The notes below the pieces were generated by a model. It saw only the letters and a list, made by a program, of their open reading frames with translations, was not told the DNA's origin and searched no databases. A stretch of 64,000 nt of DNA from Acidobacteriota bacterium (GTDB taxonomy: Bacteria > Acidobacteriota > Thermoanaerobaculia > UBA5066 > Gp7-AA6), in the NCBI GenBank assembly GCA_027307335.1, contig DAHUXD010000047.1, positions 1-64,000 on the forward strand, in the 5' to 3' direction. Both the position numbers and the translations under genes were made by a program. Position 1 is the stretch's first letter. Each line of letters starts with the position of its first letter. This document shows, in pieces, positions 8,497 through 16,497 of the stretch.

Positions 8497-10338
8497 ATGG
8501 CCGTCAAACTCGGAGATCTTCTCCTCAAACAGAAGCTGATCACGCCCGATCAGCTCGAAAAGGCCCTGAAGCTCCAGCGGGAGGAGGGCGGCAAGATCGG
8601 CGAGGCCCTCGTCCGCGTCGGCGCGGTCTCCGAGGGCGACATCACCGAGACGCTGTCGCAGCAGTTCGGCGTGCCGTCGATCGACCTCGCCCACTTCGAG
8701 ATCGACCCGGCCATCATCAAGGTCGTGCCCGGAGAGGTCGCCCGCAAGTACGGCGTCCTGCCGGTGAACAAGACCGGCGCGACGCTGACGATCGCCATGG
8801 GCGACCCCACCAACGTCTTCGCGATGGACGACATCAAGTTCATGACCGGCTACAACGTCGAGCCGGTCGTGGCGTCGGAGATCGCGCTGCGCAAGGCGAT
8901 CGACAAGCACTACGGCACGCCGCGGTCGGTCGTGCTCAAGGAGCGGGCGAAACCGGGTTCGGTCTCGAGCTCCCTGTCGTCCAACGAGAGCCTCGACGAC
9001 GTCATGGCGTCCTCCGCGCTGACGATGGACGACATGGCGTCGGTCGGTCTCGGCGAGCTCAACATGGACGAGATCACCGGGATCGACGCCGGCGCGGACG
9101 TGGACGTCGTCAAGGGCGAAGAGGGCCAGGAGATCGACCTCACGGATCTGACGAAGTCGAGCGAGTCCGCGCCCATCATCAAGGTGTCGAACCTCATCCT
9201 GATCGAGGCGCTGAAGGCGGGCGCGTCGGACATCCACATCGAGCCCTACGAGAAGGAGTTCCGGGTCCGCTTCCGCGTGGACGGGATCCTCCACAACATC
9301 ATGGCGCTCCCGATGCGCACCCGGGACCCGCTCATCTCCCGCATGAAGATCATGGCGAAGCTCGACATCTCGGAGAAGCGCCTCCCGCAGGACGGCCGGA
9401 TCAAGATCCGCCTGCGCGTCGAGGAGCGCTCGCGCGACCTCGACCTGCGCGTCTCGAGCGTCCCGACGCACTTCGGCGAGAAGGTCGTCATGCGGCTGCT
9501 CGACAAGTCGAAGCTGCAGCTCGACATGACGCAGCTCGGCTTCGATCAGGAGCCGCTGCGCCGCTTCAAGGATGCGATCGACCGGCCCTACGGCATCGTC
9601 CTCGTGACCGGTCCGACGGGCTCGGGCAAGACCAACACGCTCTACTCCGCGATCGCGGCCTTGAACGACCCGACCGTCAACATCATGACGGCCGAGGACC
9701 CCATCGAGTTCAACCTCGCGGGCATCAACCAGGTCCAGATGAAGGAGCAGATCGGCCTGACGTTCGCGTCGGCGCTGCGCTCCTTCCTGCGGCAGGATCC
9801 GGACATCATCCTCGTCGGCGAGATCCGCGACTTCGAGACGGCCGAGATCGCCGTCAAGGCCGCGCTGACCGGCCACCTGGTCCTCTCGACGCTGCACACG
9901 AACGACGCCCCGTCGACCATCAACCGCCTCATGAACATGGGGATCGAGCCCTTCCTGGTGGCGACCTCGGTCAACTGCATCTGCGCCCAGCGGCTCGTGC
10001 GCCGCATCTGCACCCAGTGCACCGAGGAAGTCGAGACGCCGCCGCAGATGCTCATGCAGGTCGGCTTCGCCCCCGACGAGGTCAAGTCGCTCAAGATCAA
10101 GCGCGGGCGAGGCTGCGAGCGGTGCAACAACACCGGCTACAAGGGCCGGCTCGGCCTCTTCGAGGTGCTCGCGTTCACGGACGAGATCCGGGACATGATC
10201 CTGTCGGGCGCCTCCTCGATCGAGCTGAAGCGCAAGGCGATCGAGGAGGGCATGGTCAGCCTGCGGATGGCGGGTCTTCAGAAGATCAAGGACGGGTCCA
10301 CGACCCTCGACGAAGTGCTTCGGGAGACTGTCCTTTAG
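8497..10338 (+). CDS. pilB: Type IV pilus extension ATPase PilB
   Basis: This 613-residue secretion ATPase (GspE/PilB family) powers pilin polymerisation at the inner-membrane platform. The N-terminal MshEN-type domain spans about residues 1-150. The ATPase core shows GPTGSGKTNTLYSA (Walker A), the Asp box TAEDPIEF, Walker B DIILVGEIRD and the His box GHLVLSTLHTN. The zinc-binding tetracysteine of extension ATPases is present (CTQC and CERC, about residues 507-546). That zinc site and the N-terminal domain separate it from the neighbouring PilT. Confidence 0.95.
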   Translation: MAVKLGDLLLKQKLITPDQLEKALKLQREEGGKIGEALVRVGAVSEGDITETLSQQFGVPSIDLAHFEIDPAIIKVVPGEVARKYGVLPVNKTGATLTIAMGDPTNVFAMDDIKFMTGYNVEPVVASEIALRKAIDKHYGTPRSVVLKERAKPGSVSSSLSSNESLDDVMASSALTMDDMASVGLGELNMDEITGIDAGADVDVVKGEEGQEIDLTDLTKSSESAPIIKVSNLILIEALKAGASDIHIEPYEKEFRVRFRVDGILHNIMALPMRTRDPLISRMKIMAKLDISEKRLPQDGRIKIRLRVEERSRDLDLRVSSVPTHFGEKVVMRLLDKSKLQLDMTQLGFDQEPLRRFKDAIDRPYGIVLVTGPTGSGKTNTLYSAIAALNDPTVNIMTAEDPIEFNLAGINQVQMKEQIGLTFASALRSFLRQDPDIILVGEIRDFETAEIAVKAALTGHLVLSTLHTNDAPSTINRLMNMGIEPFLVATSVNCICAQRLVRRICTQCTEEVETPPQMLMQVGFAPDEVKSLKIKRGRGCERCNNTGYKGRLGLFEVLAFTDEIRDMILSGASSIELKRKAIEEGMVSLRMAGLQKIKDGSTTLDEVLRETVL

Positions 10339-10421
10339 GCCAGCCCCTGGCCGCTCGCCGTCTTTCTTTCCCCTCGGCGTCGGCGTAAACTACTGCCACA
10401 CAACAATCGGGGGACCACTGT

Positions 10422-11540
10422 ATGGCGACTGACGCCACGTTGCATGGCCTGCTCAAGCAGATGGTCGAAATGGGGGGTTCCGACCTCCATTTGACCACCC
10501 AGTCTCCGCCCATGGTCCGCCTCGACGGAAAGCTCATCCCGCTGCCGTATCCGCCGCTGACGGTCCCCGAAACGAAGCAACTCGCCTATTCGGTGCTCAC
10601 CGACGCGCAGAAGCACCGCTTCGAGGAAAATCTCGAGCTCGACCTCTCCTTCGGCGTGAAGGGGATGGCGCGCTTCCGCGCCAACAACTTCCTGCAGCGC
10701 GGCGCCGTCGCCGGCGTCTACCGGCAGATCCCGTACGAGATCCTGGGCTTCAAGGAGCTGGGCCTGCCGCCGGTGGTCGAGCTCCTCTGCGACAAGCCCC
10801 GCGGCCTGATTCTCGTCACCGGTCCGACGGGTTCCGGAAAGACGACGACCCAGGCGGCGATGATCGACAAGATCAACCGCGAGAAGCAGCTCCACATCGT
10901 CACGATCGAGGACCCGATCGAGTTCCTCCATCAGCACAAGAAGTGCCTCGTCAACCAGCGCGAGCTCCATGCCGACACGCACTCGTTCTCGAACGCGCTG
11001 CGCGCGGTCCTCCGCGAGGACCCCGACGTCGTGCTCATCGGCGAGATGCGCGACCTCGAGACGATCGAGGCCGCGCTGCGCATCGCCGAGACGGGCCACC
11101 TGACGCTCGCGACCCTGCACACGAACTCGGCGACGACGTCGATCAACCGCATCATCGACGTCTTCCCGGCCCACCAGCAGAGCCAGATCCGCACGCAGCT
11201 CTCGTTCGTGCTCGAAGGCATCATGTGCCAGACGCTCATCGAACGCGCGAGCGGCAAGGGCCGGGTCATGGCGCTCGAGGTGCTGGTCCCGAATGCCGCC
11301 ATCCGGAACCTCATCCGCGAGGACAAGATCCACCAGATCTACTCCACGATGCAGTCCGGCCAGTCGAAGTTCGGCATGCAGACCTTCAACCAGGCGCTCG
11401 CGACGCTCTACCTGAAGAAGCAGATTTCGCTCGAGGCGGCGCTCTCGCGCTCGTCCATGCCGGACGAGCTGCAGGAGCTCATCAACCGGGGCGTCGGCGT
11501 GAACGTTCCGACCACGACGGCGACGGCCGGCAAGAGGTAA
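10422..11540 (+). CDS. pilT: Type IV pilus retraction ATPase PilT
   Basis: This 372-residue hexameric ATPase drives pilus retraction and twitching. It has the short N-terminal PAS-like domain, GPTGSGKTTTQAAMID (Walker A), TIEDPIEFLH (Asp box), DVVLIGEMRD (Walker B), and AIRNLIRE, the PilT-specific AIRNLIRE box near residue 289. The zinc tetracysteine of PilB is absent. It lies 83 bases after pilB and three bases before pilC. A possible -10 (TAAACT, 10385-10390) sits in the gap. Confidence 0.95.
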   Translation: MATDATLHGLLKQMVEMGGSDLHLTTQSPPMVRLDGKLIPLPYPPLTVPETKQLAYSVLTDAQKHRFEENLELDLSFGVKGMARFRANNFLQRGAVAGVYRQIPYEILGFKELGLPPVVELLCDKPRGLILVTGPTGSGKTTTQAAMIDKINREKQLHIVTIEDPIEFLHQHKKCLVNQRELHADTHSFSNALRAVLREDPDVVLIGEMRDLETIEAALRIAETGHLTLATLHTNSATTSINRIIDVFPAHQQSQIRTQLSFVLEGIMCQTLIERASGKGRVMALEVLVPNAAIRNLIREDKIHQIYSTMQSGQSKFGMQTFNQALATLYLKKQISLEAALSRSSMPDELQELINRGVGVNVPTTTATAGKR

Positions 11541-11543
11541 ACG

Positions 11544-12746
11544 ATGCCCAATTACGTCTGGAAGGGAAGAAACCGGACGGGGCTCGTCCAGGAGGGCGTG
11601 CTCGTCGCGGACACCAAGGAAGTCGCGCTGGCGACGCTGCGGCGCCAGAACATCGTCGTCACCGGCATCCGCGAGCGGGGCAAGGAGATCTCGCTCACGA
11701 AGATGGGCTTCAGGGTCCCCGCCAAGGTGCTCGCCGTCTTCACGCGCCAGTTCTCGGTCATGATCGACGCCGGCCTGCCGCTCGTGCAGTGCCTCGAGAT
11801 TCTCGCGAACCAGCAGGAGCACAAGAACTTCGCGAAGATCCTGCTGCAGGTCCGCCAGGACGTCGAGGCGGGCTCCACGCTCGCCGACGCGATGCGCCGC
11901 CACCCGAAGGCCTTCGACGACCTCTACGTGAACATGGTCGCCGCCGGCGAGGCGGGCGGTATTCTCGACACGATCCTCCAGCGTCTCTCGACCTACATCG
12001 AGAAGGCCGTGAAGCTGCGTTCCCAGGTCCGCGCCGCTCTCATCTACCCGGTCGCGGTCATCTGCATCGCGGCGATTGTCGTCGCGGTCATCCTGCTGAA
12101 GGTCATCCCGACGTTCGCCGCCCTGTTCACGTCTCTCGGCGCCGAGCTCCCGTTCCCGACCCGCGTCGTCATCGCGGCTTCGAACTTCCTCGCCCGCTAC
12201 TTCATCTTCTTCGTCATCGGCATCGGCGCGTTCATCTTCTTCTTCCGCCGCTATTACCAGACGTACCGCGGGCGGCGCGTCATCGACGGCGCGCTGCTCA
12301 AGGCGCCGATCCTCGGCATGATCCTGCGCAAGATCGCGGTCGCGCGGTTCTGCCGCACGCTGGCGACGCTCACGTCGTCGGGCGTCCCGATCCTCGAGAG
12401 CCTCGACATCACGGCTCGGACGGCCGGCAACGCGATCGTCGAGGACGCGATCGTCGCGACCCGCAAGAGCGTCGAGAACGGCAAGACCCTGATCGAGCCG
12501 CTCCGGGACTCCGAGGTCTTCCCGAACATGGTCGTGCAGATGATCGGCGTCGGCGAGCAGACGGGCGCCCTCGACGCGATGCTCAACAAGATCGCCGAGT
12601 TCTACGAGGATGAGGTGGACGTCGCGGTCGCGGGACTGGTCAAGCTGCTCGAGCCGGTGATGATCTTCATCCTCGGTGTGATCATCGGCGGCATCGTCAT
12701 CGCGATGTACCTGCCGATGTTCACGCTGATCAACAAGATCGGCTAG
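11544..12746 (+). CDS. pilC: Type IV pilus inner-membrane platform protein PilC
   Basis: This 400-residue GspF/PilC-family polytopic protein is the platform on which PilB and PilT act. Two homologous GspF domains are visible (from about residue 68, VFTRQFSVMIDAGLPLVQCLEIL, and about residue 270, FCRTLATLTSSGVPILESL), each followed by hydrophobic helices; the C-terminus is a long membrane helix ending YLPMFTLINKIG. It starts three bases after pilT. A GC-rich hairpin just after its stop probably ends the pilBTC transcript. Confidence 0.95.
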   Translation: MPNYVWKGRNRTGLVQEGVLVADTKEVALATLRRQNIVVTGIRERGKEISLTKMGFRVPAKVLAVFTRQFSVMIDAGLPLVQCLEILANQQEHKNFAKILLQVRQDVEAGSTLADAMRRHPKAFDDLYVNMVAAGEAGGILDTILQRLSTYIEKAVKLRSQVRAALIYPVAVICIAAIVVAVILLKVIPTFAALFTSLGAELPFPTRVVIAASNFLARYFIFFVIGIGAFIFFFRRYYQTYRGRRVIDGALLKAPILGMILRKIAVARFCRTLATLTSSGVPILESLDITARTAGNAIVEDAIVATRKSVENGKTLIEPLRDSEVFPNMVVQMIGVGEQTGALDAMLNKIAEFYEDEVDVAVAGLVKLLEPVMIFILGVIIGGIVIAMYLPMFTLINKIG

Positions 12747-12750
12747 CCGC

Positions 12751-12768
12751 GGCGGCCGCAAGGCCGCC
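12751..12768 (+). terminator. Hairpin after pilC
   Basis: GGCGGCC (12751-12757) and GGCCGCC (12762-12768) form a perfect 7-bp stem around a GCAA tetraloop, four bases after the pilC stop. There is no clear U tract, so termination is inferred from position and stem strength. A dispersed repeat hairpin follows ten bases later. Confidence 0.45.
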
Positions 12769-12777
12769 GGGGCACCT

Positions 12778-12811
12778 CCCTCTCCCCGCGGGAGAGGGCC
12801 GGGGTGAGGGG
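12778..12811. repeat. Dispersed hairpin repeat, copy 2 (pilC-pilS gap)
   Basis: CCCTCTCCC (12778-12786), loop CGC and GGGAGAGGG (12790-12798), followed by CCGGGGTGAGGG. This is the same unit as 5269-5301 at the waaF 3' end, in the same orientation. Confidence 0.8.
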
Positions 12812-12866
12812 CGGCGGAGGCTCTTGGTCATCGACGAACACCGCCGGCGCGCGTAATCTCTTGACC

Positions 12867-14537
12867 GTGGACGAATCTCCGCTCCGGCGCTCCCTCTTCT
12901 GGCTGACGGCGGTCCGGATCGTCGTCCTCTTCCTGATCCTCCTCTCGGCGATCCTCGTCCAGGCCGGCTCGGGCGCCGAGGCCTCCCTCTCGTATCTCTA
13001 CGGGATCTGCGCGGCCGCGGTCGTCCTCTCGTTCTTCGACTGGACGCTCGGGCGCCTCCTGCCCACCCGCGCCGAGGCTTACCTCCAGATCCTCGGCGAC
13101 CTCGGCCTCGTCTGCGTGCTCGTCTATTCCTCCGGCGGCCCGAGCTCGGTCTTCACGTTCCTGTACCTCGTCGTCATCGGCGCGGCGGCCTTCCTCCTCT
13201 TCCGCACGGGCGCCCTCGTCATTGCGTCCGTCGCGGCCCTCCTCCACGGCCTGATGATCGAGCTGACCGCCTACGACGTCCTGCCGCGGCCCGCGCTCGC
13301 CGCGGCCCCGCGATGGGGCGCCGAGCGCATCGGCTACAACCTCGCGATCACCGTGACCGGCTTCTACGGCGTGGCGTTCATGGTCTCGTACCTCTCCGAG
13401 AAGCTGCGCACGGCGCGCGAGGAGCTCGGCGAGCGCCAGAAGGCGCTCTCGCGCATCCAGACCCTCTATGCGAGCGTCATCGCGTCGATGTCCTCGGGCC
13501 TCGTCACGACCGACGCCGACGAACGCGTCACGTTCCTCAACCAGGCGGGCGGCGACATCCTGGGCATCGTCCCGTCGCGCGCGGTCGGCCGGCGGCTGAA
13601 CGAGATCGGCCTGCCGCTGCCGAGCGACTGGAAGGAGATCCGGCAGCGGAGCCGCGGCCGGGAGAGCTTCCGCGCCGAGATCGACCTCGAGCGCGGCGGG
13701 GCCCGGCGCGTCCTGGGCTACTCGGTCCGGGCGCTGAAGGACCCCGACGGCCAGGACGCCGCGCTCGTCGTGTTCCAGGACCTGACCGAGGTCAAGAAGC
13801 TCGAGCGCCAGGCGCGCTTCAACGAGCAGCTCGCCGCGGTCGGCGAGCTCGCCGCCGGCATCGCGCACGAGATCCGAAACCCCCTCGCGTCGATCTCGGG
13901 GTCCGTCCAGGTCCTCTCGCACGAACTCTCGGTCGGTTCGGCCGAGAGGCGCCTGATGGAGATCATCGTCTCCGAGTCGAACCGGCTCTCGAAGATTCTC
14001 GAGGAGTTCCTGCGGTTCGTCCGGCCGCAGGAGCGGCGCGTCGCGGTCTTCGACGTCGCCGGCAACATCCAGGAGGTGCTCGACCTCTTCCGCCTCTCCG
14101 ACGAGGTCTCGGACGCGCACGCGATCGTCGCGGATGTCGAGCCGGCCGCATCGCCGCTCGCGGCCGACCGCGATCAGATCCGCCAGATCATCTACAACGT
14201 CGCCAAGAACGCGGTGCGCGCGATGCCGGAGGGGGGCACCCTCACGGTGGAGGGGCGCGAGGACGGCGCCTGGTATAGCATCAAGTTCCGGGACACCGGC
14301 CGAGGAATGAGCGACGAGGAGCTGGCCCGGGTCTTCACGCCCTTCTCCACGGCCTTCGACGGGGGGACCGGGCTCGGCATGGCGATCGTCCGGCGCATCG
14401 TCGAGGACCACGGGGGCGCGATCGACGTCGAATCGACGCCGGGAGAGGGGACGACGGTGACCATCCTGCTGCCGCGCGACAACGCCGCCCGGGTGACCCC
14501 CGACCGCGCCGCGGCCGCGCCGGAGGCCGTGTCGTGA
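12867..14537 (+). CDS. pilS: Sensor histidine kinase PilS
   Basis: This kinase of about 556 residues is placed with PilR and pilus genes. Six or so hydrophobic segments fill the first 170 residues. A PAS-like region follows (SSGLVTTDADERVTFLNQAG), then HisKA with the phosphoacceptor His in AAGIAHEIRNPLASI, and HATPase_c with the N box (IIYNVAKNAVRAMPEGG), DTGRGMS and GTGLGMAIV. In model pili PilS/PilR controls sigma-54-dependent pilin transcription; no pilA is in this window. I prefer GTG 12867, preceded by TAATCT at 12854-12859. The frame extends to 12804, but that part lies in the repeat. Confidence 0.88.
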   Translation: MDESPLRRSLFWLTAVRIVVLFLILLSAILVQAGSGAEASLSYLYGICAAAVVLSFFDWTLGRLLPTRAEAYLQILGDLGLVCVLVYSSGGPSSVFTFLYLVVIGAAAFLLFRTGALVIASVAALLHGLMIELTAYDVLPRPALAAAPRWGAERIGYNLAITVTGFYGVAFMVSYLSEKLRTAREELGERQKALSRIQTLYASVIASMSSGLVTTDADERVTFLNQAGGDILGIVPSRAVGRRLNEIGLPLPSDWKEIRQRSRGRESFRAEIDLERGGARRVLGYSVRALKDPDGQDAALVVFQDLTEVKKLERQARFNEQLAAVGELAAGIAHEIRNPLASISGSVQVLSHELSVGSAERRLMEIIVSESNRLSKILEEFLRFVRPQERRVAVFDVAGNIQEVLDLFRLSDEVSDAHAIVADVEPAASPLAADRDQIRQIIYNVAKNAVRAMPEGGTLTVEGREDGAWYSIKFRDTGRGMSDEELARVFTPFSTAFDGGTGLGMAIVRRIVEDHGGAIDVESTPGEGTTVTILLPRDNAARVTPDRAAAAPEAVS

Positions 14538-15973
14538 GCGCCGGGCCGCGCCTCCTCATCGTCGACGACGAGAAGTCCCTGAGGGACATGCTCGCGCTCC
14601 TCTTCCACAAGCAGGGGTTCGAGGTCTCGACGGCGGCGAACTTCAAGGAGGGCGTCGCCGCGGCGGTCCGCAGCGGGCCCGACGTCATCCTCTGCGACAT
14701 CAAGATGCCCGATGGCAACGGCCTCGACCTGCTGCAGCGGGTGCGCGACGAGAGGCTGCCGACGCCCGTCATCATGATCACGGCGCACACGTCGACCGAG
14801 GACGCCGTCGAGGCGATGAAGCGCGGCGCCATCGACTACATCGCGAAGCCGTTCAACAACGATGAGCTCGTCCTCGTGGTCCGGCGCGCGCTCGGCGAGA
14901 AGCGGCTGCAGGACGAGAACCTCTACCTGCGCCAGGAGCTCGCCGGCAAGTACACCTTCAACAACATCATCGGCCGCGGCAGCCGCATGCAGGAGATCTT
15001 CCGGACGATCGAGCGCATCGGCAAGGTCTCGTCGACCGTCCTCCTGACGGGCGAGAGCGGCACCGGCAAGGAGCTCATCGCCCGCGCGATCCACTTCTCC
15101 TCGATCCGCAAGGACAAGAAGTTCGTCTCCATCAACTGCGGCGCGCTCCCCGAGACGCTCCTCGAGTCGGAGCTCTTCGGCCACGAGCGTGGAGCGTTCA
15201 CGGGCGCGGTGCGCGAGAAGCGCGGCCTGTTCCAGGAGGCCGACGGCGGCACGCTCTTCCTCGACGAGATCTCCGAGACCACGCCGACCATGCAGGTCAA
15301 GCTCCTCCGGGCGATCCAGGAGAAGCTGATCCGGAAGGTCGGCGGCAACGAGGAGACGTCGGTCGACGTGCGGATCATCGCCGCCACGAATCGGGACCTG
15401 ACGGACCTCGTCGGCGAGGGCCGGTTCCGCGAGGACCTCTACTATCGGATCAACGTCATCCCGATCGCGCTGCCGCCGCTGCGGTCCCGGGCCGAGGACA
15501 TCGCCCCGCTGACCGCGCACTTCATCGCCGCGATCTGCAAGGAGCAGAAGATCCCCGAGAAGAAGATTTCGATCGAGGCGATGCGTCTCCTCGAGGCGTA
15601 CCCCTGGCCGGGCAACGTTCGGGAGCTCGAGAACACGCTCGAGCGCACCGTGGCGCTCGAGCCGGGCCCGGTGATCCACCCGTCGAGCCTCCCGGAGGCG
15701 ATCCTCCTCGGCGTGCGCACCCGCGTCCCGGACTTCGAGAGCCTCCCGGAGGAAGGCATCAACCTCGAGGCGTACCTCGAGACCGTCGGCAAGCGCCTGA
15801 TGCGCGAGGCGCTCGACCGCAGCGGCGGCGTCCAGACGAAGGCCGCGGAGCTCCTCCACATGTCGTTCCGGTCCTTCCGCTACTACGCGAAGAAGTACGC
15901 GCTCGTGCACCGCGACGAGATGTACGAGGGCGAGGACGAGGGCCCGGCCGAGGCGAAAGAGACGCCCGCGTGA
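14534..15973 (+). CDS. pilR: Sigma-54-dependent response regulator PilR
   Basis: This 479-residue NtrC-family activator has a receiver domain (residues 1-125, phosphoacceptor Asp in VILCDIKMPD). The sigma-54 AAA+ domain has GESGTGKELIARAIH (Walker A), the polymerase-contacting loop GAFTGA intact in HERGAFTGAV, Walker B in GGTLFLDEI and WPGNVRELEN. The C-terminal Fis-type helix-turn-helix (GGVQTKAAELLHMSFRSFRYY) is present. The GTG start overlaps the pilS stop. Unlike the regulator at 29970-31184, it keeps all three domains. Confidence 0.92.
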   Translation: MSAGPRLLIVDDEKSLRDMLALLFHKQGFEVSTAANFKEGVAAAVRSGPDVILCDIKMPDGNGLDLLQRVRDERLPTPVIMITAHTSTEDAVEAMKRGAIDYIAKPFNNDELVLVVRRALGEKRLQDENLYLRQELAGKYTFNNIIGRGSRMQEIFRTIERIGKVSSTVLLTGESGTGKELIARAIHFSSIRKDKKFVSINCGALPETLLESELFGHERGAFTGAVREKRGLFQEADGGTLFLDEISETTPTMQVKLLRAIQEKLIRKVGGNEETSVDVRIIAATNRDLTDLVGEGRFREDLYYRINVIPIALPPLRSRAEDIAPLTAHFIAAICKEQKIPEKKISIEAMRLLEAYPWPGNVRELENTLERTVALEPGPVIHPSSLPEAILLGVRTRVPDFESLPEEGINLEAYLETVGKRLMREALDRSGGVQTKAAELLHMSFRSFRYYAKKYALVHRDEMYEGEDEGPAEAKETPA

Positions 15974-16497
15974 CGCGCGCGCTCGCCAGCCTCGGGGCCT
16001 TCGTCGCGCTGGCGGTCGCGGCACTGGCCGCGCTGGCGGTGGCCTGCGGCGCCTCCCCGAAGAACGCGCCCGGCCCCGGCGCCACGCCGACCGCGGCAGC
16101 CCCCGCCGCCTCCGCGGGGAGCGGCCCGCGAGCGGTCATGCCGTCGGGCGCCGTCTACAAACTCGAGCTCGCGCTCACGCCCGAGGACCAGGCCCAGGGC
16201 CTGATGTACCGCGAGAGCCTTCCGCCGAACACCGGAATGCTCTTCGTCTTCCCGACGAGCGAGCCCCATCACTTCTGGATGAAGAACACGATGATCCCGC
16301 TCGACATGATCTGGATGGACGAGTCGGGCAGGGTCGCATTCGTCTCGGCGAACACGCCGCCCTGCAAGGCGGATCCGTGCGCGACCTACGGTCCCGACGG
16401 TCCGGCGCGCCAGGTCCTCGAGATCGCCGGCGGCATGGCCGCGAAGGAGAAGATCATCGTCGGCTCGACGCTGAAGCTCCAGGACCTGCCGCCGTAG
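15970..16497 (+). CDS. DUF192-family exported (lipo)protein
   Basis: This 175-residue protein has an N-terminal signal segment ending LAVACGAS, a likely lipobox, then an Ala/Pro linker, and a DUF192 domain from about residue 55. The domain shows the usual LALTPEDQAQGLMYRESLP, GMLFVFP, HHFWMKNTMIPLDMIWMD and the Cys-x4-Cys pair CKADPC. The biochemical function of the family is unknown. Its GTG start overlaps the pilR stop by four bases, so it is probably cotranscribed with pilSR. Its 3' end overlaps the convergent gene at 16454 by 44 bases. Confidence 0.85.
   Translation: MTRALASLGAFVALAVAALAALAVACGASPKNAPGPGATPTAAAPAASAGSGPRAVMPSGAVYKLELALTPEDQAQGLMYRESLPPNTGMLFVFPTSEPHHFWMKNTMIPLDMIWMDESGRVAFVSANTPPCKADPCATYGPDGPARQVLEIAGGMAAKEKIIVGSTLKLQDLPP

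Noticed and set aside
10335-12761. 808-codon minus-strand open frame opposite pilT and pilC
   Set aside because: It is the complement of two well-supported genes; its composition (runs of Asp, Arg, Glu, Val, His) is the usual shadow of GC-rich coding DNA and shows no domain.
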